Origin: Hydractinia symbiolongicarpus
Lineage: Eukaryota > Cnidaria > Hydrozoa > Anthoathecata > Hydractiniidae
Length of the DNA: 64,000 nt
NCBI RefSeq assembly: GCF_029227915.1
Contig: NC_079877.1
Span: 21,107,851 to 21,171,850, forward strand
Direction: 5' to 3'
Shown: positions 14,301-28,400 of the stretch, piece after piece
How the letters are laid out: the number at the start of each line of letters is the position of its first letter
How positions within the stretch are numbered: the first letter of the stretch is position 1
Notes under the pieces: model-generated
Told to the model about the DNA's origin: nothing
What the model saw: the letters and a program-made list of their open reading frames with translations, nothing else
Database searches by the model: none
Program-made: the position numbers and the translations under genes

Positions 14301-17300
14301 TTTCTCGTCATTTCTTATTTTTTTTCTTATATGATATTTTAGCAAGTCGTTTTTAAATAAAAGCATGAATTATTTTCTCTTGGAGTGGCCTAAATAAGAA
14401 GTTCATCTTTGTTTCCATTCTTTTGGTGTAGTATTGTTTTGAGCACATCAAAATGGCCTGAAAGTCAGTTTATGCTTTTTATTTTATTAAGAACCCAATA
14501 AACGAGTTTAATTGAATTTCTGATTATTCCTTGCTAATGCTGTGAGTTTTTTCGCTTCTCTTAAAGAGATTAAGGTGTTAAGTCTAGTACGGCTGTTTCA
14601 CAGTTTTTTAGCTGTCCGGCTTTCTTGTTTTCCTTTGAAATTGCCAAAACATACCATGTCTCTAATGTTGATTGACAAATCAAGCGTCACAACAGCAAAT
14701 ACGGTAATTTAACGTCAATTTAAAGTAATGCACTTATAAATTTAAAGCCAAATAACTTGGAAACAGGGTAGTGACATCAGGGTTTTTTTACTGCACAGGT
14801 AACTAGGGATCACTTGGGACCTAATTGGGTAAGCTCCCCAAACATGTGACACTCAATCTGTTTCTGTTTGGATGGGTTAATGACATGATCAAAAACCTTT
14901 AAAATCCTAGTATCTCCTTGACAATTTGCCAAAAGAACATGATCCTATCTATTTTCTTAATCACTGGTTGAAGCTCTATAAAACACAATAGAGGCAAGAA
15001 ATAACATATCAAAATAATGTGAAAATAACGTAAAACTTAAAAAGTTGTTTAACAAGTCTTTTTAATTTTTTTAAAAAGCTGTTTTCGTTCTCAGATATGC
15101 ACGTTTAAAGAATTTCAGATTTGATTAAGCTGAATAAATTATGATGTCATAATAAAGTAATAGCAAATTTTAACTTTTTTAGTCATCAGTGATTTTAGAC
15201 CTGTTAGGGATTTGCATTCAAACTTTTTCAATGCATAGATTTTATAAAGGTGACTTGATTAACATTTTTTTGCCCTAAGTGGTGCAAAAGTGTTAAGTAT
15301 ATTAACAAAACACATTTCTTTGTCGTATGTTTTCTAACAGTTTTTTTGCTGAAAAACTTATGCTGAAAGACTATAACTATTCTTTTTCAAAAAAACAAAT
15401 GAGAATGTGCAGAAGATGTATTTCAGTAGCATGTGTTTGCATTGTATTAAAAATAAAACAGGTCCTCAAGAGCTTGTGGCAAAATATGAATTTTAAAAAG
15501 GCCAATGCCGAAATCATTCTTTGTATATGATTATTGTGTAACATTTTTCTTATAAGAAAGGAAAAAAAGATTTAATATAATTCTAAGCAGTTAAGAATTT
15601 GAAAATAATATACTTTCTATGAATACAAAAATAATGCTCAATGTTTTAATCACTTAGTAAAGAAAAAGATAAATGTTCTAAAATAGCTTGGCAGGTTAAT
15701 ATTGCCATTTTTCAAGAGTGATGTGTAATTTTTGCGCGTGCGATAGTTCGCGTACCTGGATACCATTTGCGCGTGTGGGCACAAGCATCTCATGGAATTC
15801 TCTGCAATGGTTATATGCACCCTAAAAATAAGGAAGAAACTATATAATTGTTAATTGCAAATTAGTTATTTCAATGTTACAAACGTTAATACATTAGATT
15901 ACATCAATGTTTTTAACTAAAATAATGAAGTCATTGCATTGCAGTTTTTTAGGTCAAATAACGTGGAAATGGTTGAAAATAAAAGACCTCGTCTCCTGCT
16001 TGACTAACTAAAGAACAGCTGGTACCAAAATGGGACCAATTTTTTTAAATAGACCTATTTCAGTATCGCCTTTTCATGATTAGCCGTGGTGGCAAAAAAT
16101 CAAAACATTGCATGAAAACGAGGTTAGTTTAGATAAAGTTCAGGACGCCAAGTTGTTTACTAGCTGTCCTGACCTTAGTTATCAACAAATGTTTGTTTTA
16201 TAATTTTCAACTGCCATATTGAAAGGATCGTAGTGGATAAAAGTATATTGAGGGTATTAGTAGTGGTAGTGTGACAAAAATTATGAATATTTATTGATAT
16301 TAAGTGTGTATTTATGGCAAATTTAATGTTGGCTAGCTATAGCTAGCTAGCCAACAAACGTTTTGTTTCTTACTCAACCCAGTGTACTCAGTAATCACAA
16401 ATTGTTTATTGTTTTGGTTTGTCTGTTCAGATTCATATCAGTATTGTAGGTTTATCATTTCTTGAACATGTAAGGCTGTTTATTTTATTTAAAAATTTCT
16501 TAACTTTCTTAGGCCATATAACTTATAGGTTATAAGTTATTGTGGTAAATCAATCAAGTACTAAGCATATCTAAGGGAGAGCTGCCCATCTTACCTGGCT
16601 AAACATTATTGCATTGACACAAGATGTGACTTGAAACAAATGTGAGCGGGTTGCTCATCTACAATTCTCTTAGCTTTTGAACGAATCACCCCCCTCCCAC
16701 CAAAAATGCCTATTGATTATCATTTCATTAAAATACATAGTTTTCTGTATAAAAAATCTATTGCCCTCTTACAGTACCTTAAATTCAGAAACTCAACAAG
16801 TATAATACAGAAAAGTTTTTATGTTAATTCTATCAGATTTGTCTAAGAAGAGCACCCCTTAAGAAAATTATTTTTATATACATAAGTTTTTGATCTGTGT
16901 TTTTACGTACAAATAAATTACAATACCCATAGTTATACTTGACATGGAATAACAATTTGGTAAAACTTATAAATATAGCTAATATTACTGGCAATACTTA
17001 TAGAAATACTACCTATTGACAGAACATTTTGTGAATTTAAAAAACAACAATTATCTGTAGCTGCAACTGTAATATTCTGTCAGGCCATAATTTTTTAAAT
17101 AATCAAGGCTCAAGGATACTTATAAGTACTGTCTTGGGTGATTGCATTGCTCTTATTACATTTTGGTTGAATATATAACATGAAGACCAATATTCAGTCT
17201 AATACCACCAACCCAACATGCTTAGGATAGCCTTGGAGGAAAGGGATAGCCAAGTCATAATGTTATTTACAGATGTTTCAAAAAATATAAAATCCAAACC

Positions 17301-20300
17301 ATAGTCATAAGAAAAACAATAGCTAGGTAGCTAAACACTAGAAAAAAATATAAACCAGTATAAAATAACTGCCATGTTCTATTTTTTTTACCTAAAGTTC
17401 ATAATTTAGCCATTTGACAAGTTAATTTGAGAAATAATAAAGGTAAACAAACTATGTATACATCACTTCGCTGGAGAATTAAAATTGTCTCTAAACTAAC
17501 CTCGTTTTCATGTTAGTATGTCTATTCCGGCTGTGCATTTTGCAGAATGGAAATGGATATTGAAATAAGTCTATTGGGCTGACCCACATGTTTTTAAACT
17601 GTCAGGATGATGATGTCATCAAAAAACATTTGAACCTCAATATCTCTTCAACTGTTTGTTGAAGGCACATGGTCCTATATATTTTCTTCTTCAGCATTTC
17701 ATGCTCTATACAGTAGATGTGATTGATAAATAAATTTGTGAAAAAATGGGTTGTTGCTGATGTCATTACAAAATTAAAATGACATATCTTTTTCATTCTT
17801 TTTCTGCCCAATTATTTTTTTCCATTGGCTTATGAACCAGTTTATGAATTACAATCCCAATTAGTACAATCAAGTGAGAGAAAGTAAAGAAAAGTTTGGA
17901 ATAAGGTTTAATTAAAACTATGAGGATTTGTTTTCTCAAAAAAATCCTTGACTTAATTTTATGTATTTTCTATTGCTTGACTCAGAGTTTGATCCATCAG
18001 AAACCAATAATAAAACTCAAAACAAGTACCAGTAAGCCTTTTTTACTTTAAAACATAACTTTTTTCTTGAACAATGAAGTGTTTCCAAATCTTTTTTCTT
18101 TGCAAGGCTTGTGTTAGATTTATAATTTGAGGCTACAATTCTTGCCAGAAGTAGTTGAGACAAATGCAAAAACTGACCATAAGCAACAGAGAAGACAATA
18201 AATACAAAATTAGGGTTCTTTTTATCCCCTCCCCCATTGAACACAATCAGCAGACTTCTGTTTTCAAATAACTGAGTGCAGCATTGTCTGGAGGTTGCCG
18301 GGGTAGAAGTATGTGAGTAATTGGAATTTAAAAAAAGTGTCTCAACACTTATAGCAAGGATTGTAGGTTTCTTATAGACTGATTTCTTATAAGAAACGTA
18401 AAGGTCATGGTTTAATAAGTTACTTAGTTCCCCCCACCCCCCCCCCCCCCCTTTCTTTAAAAAATAAATAAAAAAGGGGCGAAATTTTACAAGTGATTCT
18501 GTTTTAAGAAATCATTGGTAAATTGTTGTTGTTATTGGCCATTGGTAAATCTCTAATTGTTACAAAGAGACTTTACTAAACCTCTCACAAGTTAAAAGGC
18601 ATTTTAAAGTTTAAGTCATGCAGCAGTGAAATCATGAATACTTTTTCGGGGTACATAAGTTGTAACAAATTGAAATTTAAAACTTTTATTAAATTTGTCA
18701 CTGGCTCAACTGTATTACCAGCAAGCATTACTATAAAATGTCCAGTGATGAAAAATGTGATGGTGTATTCGCTGTAAAATTTCATGTCCAAAGACAGTGA
18801 CTGGTCGTCAATACGTTTTGCTTGTATTAAATTTTATTCTTATTATTTTGTTCACATTTCAACTTCAAGAATCCACCCTAAAATAAAAAAAATGTCCATT
18901 TTTTTCACTTTGTTTTTCTCGTACTCTGTTCATCTGCAACTTCTTCACTTGAAAGAAATTTTTGATCATAGAAGTCATTGCATTGCTCACTGGGCTGAAA
19001 ATACCACATAGGACTGATTGGTATACAGTGAATAATAGTTTTACCCTGCACAATAAATGATGGTATATAATTAAGTATTGCGGCGACTTTAATGGTCATG
19101 TTGGGAAGTCATCTGAAGGTTATAGAGGTGTGCATGGAGGCTATGGATTTGGGAGCAGAAATAAGGAAGGGGAGAGATTGCTTGAGTTTGGAATGGCAAC
19201 GGACATGGTGGTTTGCAACACATCATTCAGTAAGAGACAGAGTAGGCTCATAACATATGAGTCAGGTGGTTGTAAGACACAGATAGATTACTTCCTGGTT
19301 AGAAAGTCAGACAAGAAAGTGGTGAAGGACGTGGAAGTTATATTGGGGGAAGAGTGTGTTTCCCAGCATAGGTTGCTGGTTTGTGATATTATCTTGAAGA
19401 GTGTTAAAGAAGCCAAGGGAAAGTACAGGCCCCGTCGAAAAGTCTCGAAGCTGAAGGAAGAGATTGTAGCAAGACAATTTAGTGCAAAAGTTCAGCAGTT
19501 AGCCCACTATGGTCAATGTGATAATGACAATGTTGAAAGTATTTGGATTACTTTAAAGAATTGTCTTCTAGAAGCTTCTGATGATACCTGTGGGTGGACG
19601 AATGGACCAGCTAGACATAGACAGACCTGGTGGTGGAATAATGAGGTTGACCAGTGTACAAAGGAAAAGAGGAAACTTTGGAAAGAGTGGAAGTCAGGTG
19701 GTAGTAAAAATATTTACTTAGAAGCTAAGCGTCGTGTTCGTACAGCAGTGTATAAGGCAAAATCAGAAGCAGAGAGAAACAGATTTGCAGATGTGTTATG
19801 GATTAACCATTCACTTAGTGATGAATTTAGTGTAAATGTTGGTGTACATCAGGGTTCTGTACTTAGTCCTTTGTTGTTTGTTCTAGTCTTAGGAGCGCTG
19901 TCGATAGAGTTCAGAACAGGTTGTCCATGGGAGTTATTGTATGCAGATGATTTGGTTCTCATAGCAGAGTCGATGGAAGAATTAGTTGAGAAGTTTGAGA
20001 AGTGGAAGAAAGGACTAGAAGAGAAAGGGCTAAAGGTAAACACAACAAAGTCTAAAGTCATGATTAGTAGCATTGCAGCCAGATGTGATCTTGTAGTTGG
20101 AAAGTGGCTTTGTGGAATTTGCAGGAAAGGGGTTGGTAGTAACTCAATTTTTTGTCAGACTTGCAAGCATTGGGTACATTAGTGGAAGGTTAAGAGCTGA
20201 CATTCAGTTTGTATGCAAGCGTTGCAAAGGTGAGATTATAGAGAATGAAGTATTTCCAGCTTTAATGATGTACAACAATGGCTCGTTAGAGATAGTTGAG

Positions 20301-22423
20301 AACTTCTGTTACTTAGGTGATATGTTGGGCAGTAAAGGGGGTGTTGGAAGAAGTGTTACTTGCAGGATAGGTTCTGCTTGGAAAAAGTTCAGAGAGTTAC
20401 TTCCTTTGTTGACTAGCAGAGTCCTGTCAATTGAGGTAAAAGGTAGGTTTTATGAGGCCTGTGTAAGAAGTGTTATGTTGTATAGTAGTGAGACATGGGC
20501 AGTGAAGCAGGAAGATCTTGACCGTTTAGAAGGGAATGATATGAGAATGGTTAGGTGAATGTGTAACGCCAGTCTGAGAGACAGAAAGAGTTCAGATGAG
20601 CTAAGAAGTAGGCTAAGTCTCCGTAGAATTAAAGATGTTATCCAGATAAGAAGATTGAATTGGCTGGGGCACTTGGAAAGAATGGAGGTGGATAATTGGG
20701 TAAGAAAGTGTAGAGACTTGATAGTTCCTGGGGCGAAGACCAGAGGCAGACCGAGAAAGACTTGGCATGAGGTTATTAGGACAGAAGTTGAGTTTAGATC
20801 TAACACAGTCTAGATCAGATTGGAAGAGGGTCATTAATATACCTCGTCCAACCCATGCTAGCATGGAAAACGGACGTTAAGCCGAGAATGATGATGATGA
20901 TGATTGCATGCAGGCGGACAATTTTTCGCTCGCAAAATGAGAAATTGTATAAAATAAGTCTATAAGTCATAAAGCCTTGTAAAAATTCCAATAAAATATC
21001 AATAACCCTTGTAGAAATAACCTGACATTTTACACGTAGGCTGAAAAAGGTTTAACAGGACGTCAGAAACAAAACAATAAAAAATAACTTAACACGTGCA
21101 CTTTTTGTTTGACTACTAAATACCTAAAAAAAGAGGAATAACAACAAACTCATAAGTTAGAGCTACTTATGGGATGGAGCTTCGAAGCTAACATTAGCTA
21201 GTTAGCTAACAAAACAGTAGCTAAGACACCCAGTTAAATATACTTAAGCTGGAAGACTTAGATACGTCTATAGCTAACTATTTTTGCTTAGTAAAACATA
21301 TAAAGGCAAACAATAGCAATGTAAAAATTATGACATTTGCAGTTGTTTATTAAACCAAAATTTTCTATTTCGCTAGCACATTTGTTTGGTAGCCAGCTAA
21401 CAGCTTTATGTAGAATTTTGAATTTTAGGACAAATACAATAGTTACTCACCAGGACACACATTAATTATGCAACAAAATGTAAACAAATATGCTGGCTTT
21501 TTTATAAAAAATGCGGTAAAATATAAAACTTTAAGAATTTGAGGCTTTAATGGATTTTTTTTTAGAATGCGATTCTCCTTGACAATTTTAAGTGTGCTAC
21601 ATACAAAAGCGGAACGTCAAAAATATCAAAGTTCTTACTTTTTCTGAATTCCAATTCAATTGAAACTCTAGCATTCATTTTCCACTTCTAACATTACTTT
21701 ACTACTTCTAGCTCCACTCTTTACTTCCGAAGTAACTTATTGTGGCTTTCAACTTCACTTTTCTACTTCGACTTCTTCACTTGAACATTTTTTTTTCTTT
21801 TTCATATATTATTTTTTGAAACAATTTACTTTTTGCACTGTTTTCAAGACCAAGGGAACGTTCTTTTGTTGTTATTTTGTGTGTCGATGTTAACCCTGTT
21901 CCAAATTATATGCTTTTTTAATCCACTCTACATATCCACTTTGATTTTTCTTGCTTTTAATATCTGCACTTTTTATGAATAATCGTCACAAATGAGATAT
22001 GTTATGTCGAGAAATTTTATGTTTTGTTTTTACGCCAACGGAACTTTCTATTCAAATGCTGTCCTGTTCGAAAGTATGTATTTGAGCAAACCATATTGCT
22101 TATTTTCATCACATGGTTTCTAACGGTTGCGAGACAAATGTAAACAAAACAAAAAAACTCGAAAGCCGCGCATTCTGGTTGTAAAAAAGATTGTCTTTGC
22201 AAAAGTGACAGACAGACAGACACACCGAGGCTCTGTATTATTATAGAGATGCATCTTTGGCACACAATGCTCTTTGCTACAGCCATAAAAATGAACATTG
22301 CAATACCTATGTGTCACTTTTAAAAATATCATTATTAAAAGCTTTTCAGGTCCTCGTTGATAACAGAACATTATAAATATTTCTGACGTAGCCAACCCGT
22401 ATAAGTATTATTAATAATATTAT

Positions 22424-22457
<34 letters not shown>

Positions 22458-25400
22458 TAATATTCAATTAAAATTTATGCACAAATATTACATTGCTATA
22501 AGGGAAACAAAACACCCATCCAATATTTTTGCAACATGCCACATTGCTAGTTATCGCATGGATTAACGGCCGAAGTTGAATGGCATGAAACATGCTGAAA
22601 ATAGATCTTGAGGTTATTCTAAGGTAAGGAAATCGCCAATCAAAATGCTAAACGTCAATGTTTTCCCTCTCCCTAAAATTATCAATGTTTTATGGTATGA
22701 TGTACCGCTCTAACCTTGCATTGATGTTTAATCTATACTTTTGGATTTGTGAGTCACCCCTAATTATCGTTATAAGTAACATTCACTTTTTTATGTGTTC
22801 AAAAGAGATCTGTAAAAGGAGGAAACATGCATACTTGATTATAAGTGTTTTTCTAGTCCATTTTTGGATCCAGAAACAAGACATGCCATGGGTACACAAG
22901 CTGTAATGTTGGCCAAAGAAGTTGGGTACAATTCAGCAGGAACTGTTGAGTTTCTCGTAGATAAGCACAAAAACTTTTTCTTCTTGGAAATGAATACAAG
23001 GTTGCAAGTGGAGCATCCAATCACGGAGTTAACAACAGGTGTGGATTTGGTTGAGTTAATGTTACGAAGTGCTGCTGGCCAAGAGCTAATATTAAAGCAA
23101 GAGGATGTCCCTTTAAATGGTTGGGCTGTTGAATGCAGAGTTTATGCTGAAGTACGTGATTAACTAAAACGTCAAGAGTGAAATTTTAATTTTTAAATTT
23201 TTGTTTCGCGAGGATAAATTTTTTCATTTGGTAAATTGTGTTGCTATGTTTTCTTTTCAGAAAGTGTCTTTTGTATTGTGTAGTCTTAATCTTATCTTAG
23301 GATCCCTACAAAAACTTTGGTCTGCCATCTGTAGGACTGTTGCAGCATTATGAAGAACCCACACACATACCAAACGTAACCTTTTACCTTTATTTGCAAT
23401 ATTTTAAATCAAAGATCTTGTAATAGAAGTGAAACTGGATTATTCGGTTTTAGGTTCGATGCGACAGCGGAATTAAAGAAGGGAGTGAGATTAGCATATA
23501 TTATGATTCCATGATATGTAAGGTATAATAACTTCCCTTACTTATTCTTCTTTTTTTCCTTTTTTTACTGAGTATATTATAATTGAAGTAGATTTGAAGT
23601 AATCCAGATCAAAAAATCATGAAATTATACATAATTCGTGTTTTTTTGTTCTGCTATTTTTGTGTTCCTGTTGCACAACTCCATCTTTTTATTCTCTTGC
23701 ACCCTAAAAAGTATTAAAACACAAATTTCTGTTCACTCTTCCAAACGGTGAATCAAAATAAAAGAAAAAATTAGTAGAATTAAGTTAATGAAAATGACAA
23801 TTAACAGTATTTAGATATGTTCTAAAAAACGTAAAAACATGTTCCTTTTTTAAAAAATTTAATGGCGAAAGTATTTACCGTAAACTTGGCAAAAAAAACA
23901 TGGGCTGTCGTAAACGTTTATGGCCTAAATTTGGCATTTTTCTCACCATCGCACAACGCTTTACCCTTAATGTATATGCATCAAGTGGTTTAACTACAGT
24001 CCCTGATTTTTTTAGTTGGTAACATATGGTGCAGACCGACAGGAGGCTTTAAACATTATGGACAAAGCATTAGATTCATACGTCATCAGAGGGTTGTCTC
24101 ACAATATCTCATTGTTGCGTGATATTTGCGACAATAAAAAGTTCAGGGAAGGGAAGATTACCACATCATTTCTTAATCATGAATACCCTGATGGCTTTAA
24201 TGGTGCGTGTGTTACAAGTGATTTTAGCCACACACGTGTATTTACCTTTTCCAAGTTAATACTGTTTTTGTTCTTTAGGAAGAAGTTTAAGTATCCAAGA
24301 GAAAAATGAGCTCCTTACGGTAGCAGCATTCATGCATGTAAAACGAGAGGATAGAGCGTCACGTTTCCTGAACTCAGAGTTAGTGGTTGTATTTTGAAAG
24401 CGAAAATTTAAAATCGTATTTTATATTGTGCCAAACCCTTGGTAACCTAATTGTGCAGGTTGATTGGGGGACTCAGTAATGAGAGCCTGTATTTTTTTTT
24501 TAAATCCATAATTACGGAGGGTTTTTTTAATCGAATTGTGACCTTCATCAAAAGCAATGCCTTCAATTAATGCTGACTTTGTTGGATAGGGTTTTTTATG
24601 TTTTTGAAATTTGGTGTTGCCTCCCCTACAGTTATGTTACAAAGAGTGCATCTATTTAGTGTTGCCTACCACTCTTCGAAACCAATCTCTTGTGATCTGT
24701 TTTTGCAGTTAGGCCACAAAAGGAGAAAATATGGAGTTACTGGCTTGTACAATGGGGGAAATTTAAAAGTATGTCATATTTTTTTTGTGCTTGTAGTAAA
24801 TGTTTTATGTTTTACATGTGCACATTTTTTCAAGGGTATACGTGTCGATTTTTATGTTATTTTCTTTTGTTCCTAATGTCATTTTTAGATCTAAAATTTT
24901 AAAGAGTACTAATTTTTGCTCACATTGATTTTTCAGACAAAACCAGGTAAAAGGGCCTGGACGACGGATGGATAGTTACCACTTTATTTTAAGAGACTAG
25001 TTCTTTCCATGAATCTGCTTAAAATTGGTCTCATTTTGGTGCCAGGTGGTTCCTAGTTATCCACACAGGAGATGATGTCAGTTGTTTTCACTGGTTTCCA
25101 TGTTATTTGCCCTTAAAGTTATAACTGCAATAAAATGGATTTATTGATTTATTTAAAAAAATTGACATCAATCTATTTTATCGACTTGTGACATAACGTC
25201 AAAATAAGTAATTTTTCAGGATATGGACAAGTCAATAAGTCAAATTTTCATTCTTTCATGGGCTTATCGACTAGTTTTTATTTAAGATGAGAGATTTTTT
25301 CAGATTGGTATTGATGGCAATGAAGCTATTGAACTGCGAAGTAATTGGGACTTGTCTTCACTTTGTATTGAAGCAAATGTAAACGGGAGAGATGTCGTCC

Positions 25401-28400
25401 TTCAGGTAGGACATTTTATCTGTGCTACTTAAACAAGAGCGCAACGCCAAAGATTATCTTATATTCTTATTGCCTAGCGTGAGTGAGCATGGTTATCCAT
25501 GGCACAAAAATCTTCAGTCACTTCTTTACGCCCCACGCATTGCTCCCCTTACGTGTGGCGTGACGAAAAAATTTATTAAAAAAAAAATTATCAAAATGAA
25601 AAGTTGTGACTATATGATAATAATATCCTTTAATTTTTTACACACCAAAAATAAGTCGATCTGTATAAAAAATAATTTGGTAGGCAATACATATTTTTTA
25701 ATATTCACTATTAAGCAATATTCCTCATTTGGCATGAGAAGTATGAATGTACTAACTACGTTCAGACATACAAAGACAAGTTCACCAAAGGTTATTGCCT
25801 TACCTGAAACTATATTATTATTATAGCATCATTTGATGGGCTTTTCTACCGAATGGCTCTGTTACAGTAAATGGATATGTTTTGGCATCAGTTGTCTTTA
25901 TTTTAAAAAACAGTCCTTTGTTACTTCCACTGTTCTTTTTATTGGACACATCAACAAATTTTACGTTTTTCCGCTACTTTATGTAACTCAATCAGATTTC
26001 AGCTTTATATTTTGTTGCAAATAAATTATGATATTAAGAAAAGCTTTACAAACTTGGGTAATACTTGAACAGGCATTTTTTGTGTGTAATTTCTTTAGTT
26101 GTCCATCAAATGCTGCATTTTTTAAATTCCACGAAATCCTACGTTTTTACATAAAATTTCAAACATTAGCAAAACAACTCTTACCTCTATATTTTCCTTG
26201 GTTGTCTATTTAATGCACCATTTTTGTTTTGAAGTTGAAAAAAAGGTGCTCTTTTGAATAACATTTTTCCATTGTCTAGTAAATGAGAAAAAGAGGAGTA
26301 GAAAATCGTAGAAAGGTAATAGCGATTTTATTGTCTTTTTGACAGTGGCCATTACTATGATGATCAAAATTAGCTGCCAGCATATGTTAATGTCACTCTA
26401 GAATAGGCGCCCATAAAAACGTCCCATTGGGTGTACCTAATTTATCGCCTGGTATACTTATTCTTTAAATTTCGGCTGGACCACATCTAAAAGAAATTCC
26501 GCTTCAGGAAATAATGGTTTGTTTTGTTATGATAAAATATTGTGGTAGAGGACATTAGCAATACATCAAAATAATATTATATTTTGTGTCAGTAAGCATT
26601 GATTTTTTTAATTTCGTTTAAACTTTTTTGGGAAAGGACGGTATGCAATACTGAAATAACAGATTTTTTTATAAGAAAAGAACTGTTTTTGTTGTATCTG
26701 AAGTTATTACTGAAACTGTTTTTGTTTTTGTTTGTTTGACATTTCATGTTCAAATTTTGTGGAGATTTTGTGCAACATAAAAAGAACTAGCTGTTTCTTA
26801 TATTATATTTTGTATAAACTTTTCTTCAGGGATCTGTATTCAATTTACCGAAATGACTCATTCTTTTAAATTTAAATTTAATGTGTTTGAAATCATGGTT
26901 ATTGGACATCTTGTGTAAGGTCGTATGGGTAAAAACAATATGCAAAATGTTTAAGATTTTTGTTGGTTTGGTTTTACTCCTCGCAAACTATTTAATATTT
27001 GGAATTAAGATATTGTTGTCGGGGGCAAAGTGCAATATACTGAAATAGTTGCGAAATGTGGATTTTTCTATGACATGAAATATGTTTGAATAACATTGTC
27101 AGTGATTTAAATCTCATGGGTTTTTCCAGATTTACTTTTCGCATTGTTCAAGTAATTTTAGCAGATTTATTTTTTGTATTTTTTCATGCCTAATTTTTTA
27201 GTCCTTTGGTGTTAAGGATTATAACCATGAAATAAATAAAATGCAGATAATGTCTGTTCAAAATTCAAACTAGTGTTGTTTGTTTTTGATGCACATTATA
27301 CCTTCAGAAATACACAGACATACAACTAGTATTACAGTAATTCGCCCTATTTATTTGTACAAATTTTTCATTTACTTTTATCAGAATGGCAAAAAATTAT
27401 ATATATTATACTCTGTCTATCACATATTTAAATGGATAGATTGGTTTTAACATTGGCGTGTTTAGAATTATGGAAGAGTGGGACAGACGTATAAGATTCA
27501 ACACTGTGGCACAGTGGTGAGTTTTTCATTTATAGCACATATTCAAAGCTCATTTCCAAAATCCTTGCACCAGTGTTTTGATTTTACTGTTAGTTTGAAG
27601 TAGATGTAATGGAGGCGTTACAAGATGACTTAAGCGTTTACATGAAAGAAAAACCAAAGGTGTGTTAGAGATTTTTTCTCATTGTTTCTTTTTTTTGAAA
27701 GTAATTTATTCTAAAAATAACATCACTTTGTAGGAGGATGCTTCACCTTTTTTGAGATCACCTATGCCTGGTGTGGTAATCTCAATCTCTTGTCAAGTTG
27801 GAGATAAGGTAACGTTTAACTATTCATCATCATCATCGTCATTATCACTATTATCATCATCATCAAAATGTTCTGCCTGTGTTAAAGAGCTTTTTCATTT
27901 AAAATATTCTCTTCCTTAAAATAAATTTCAAATTAACGGAATTGCAGTTACTGACACAAGCAACTGTATTAAAATCAAAAAAAAAGTACGCACAATCTGA
28001 ATAGGAGAACGCCATTGTGGGGTCTCCAAAGTGTAGCAGAAATCCAGAAAATTAAAGCTAAGTAAAGCCAAAGTTAACAAAGGTAACAAAATTTCAATGT
28101 GTAACTATAAACACAAAAAAGGTATTTGGAAAAAGGAGATTTTTTTTCGGGTGGAAAGTCCCTTTAGTTATTACATAAATCAAATTTCAAGAAAATCTTA
28201 ATGTGTTTTGATTTAGTAATGATTTTTACTTAAAACTTTGTAAGTGTGTAATCAAACTGCTTTCAAATTATGTTTGAACTGTTTATCTTTCAGGTGTTTG
28301 AGGGACAAGAAGTTGTGGTTGTAGAAGCCATGAAATTACAGAACTCGTTAGCCATGGCGAAAACAGGAATTGTGAGTGCGAGATCTTATTCTTTAGTCTG

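Larger units (their letters stand above)
13587..22856. other. PCCA intron (9.3 kb) with LINE copy and repeats
   Basis: Holds family-D copies 2-4, a poly-C tract at 18.43 kb, the longer LINE copy (19.08-20.90 kb) and an intact copy of repeat R (21.5-22.25 kb). The rest (13.6-14.7, 15.0-15.9, 16.1-17.5, 17.8-19.0 kb) shows no gene. Confidence 0.65.

Noticed and set aside
22017-22395. Two overlapping reverse-strand frames of over 90 codons
   Set aside because: They lie in repeat R, differ in frame, and the second copy of R at 50.4 kb does not keep them open.
24709-24768. Alternative acceptor five bases later and alternative donor at 24,379 for the PCCA BT exons
   Set aside because: These combinations give a stop or a phase that clashes with the exon at 25,304. 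The chosen pair keeps frame and fits the ELVV/LGHKRR alignment.
25422-26213. Three consecutive open + frames in a PCCA intron
   Set aside because: Composition is typical of AT-rich chance frames (Phe, Ile, Lys, Leu) without any motif, and they continue from the exon in a different frame.
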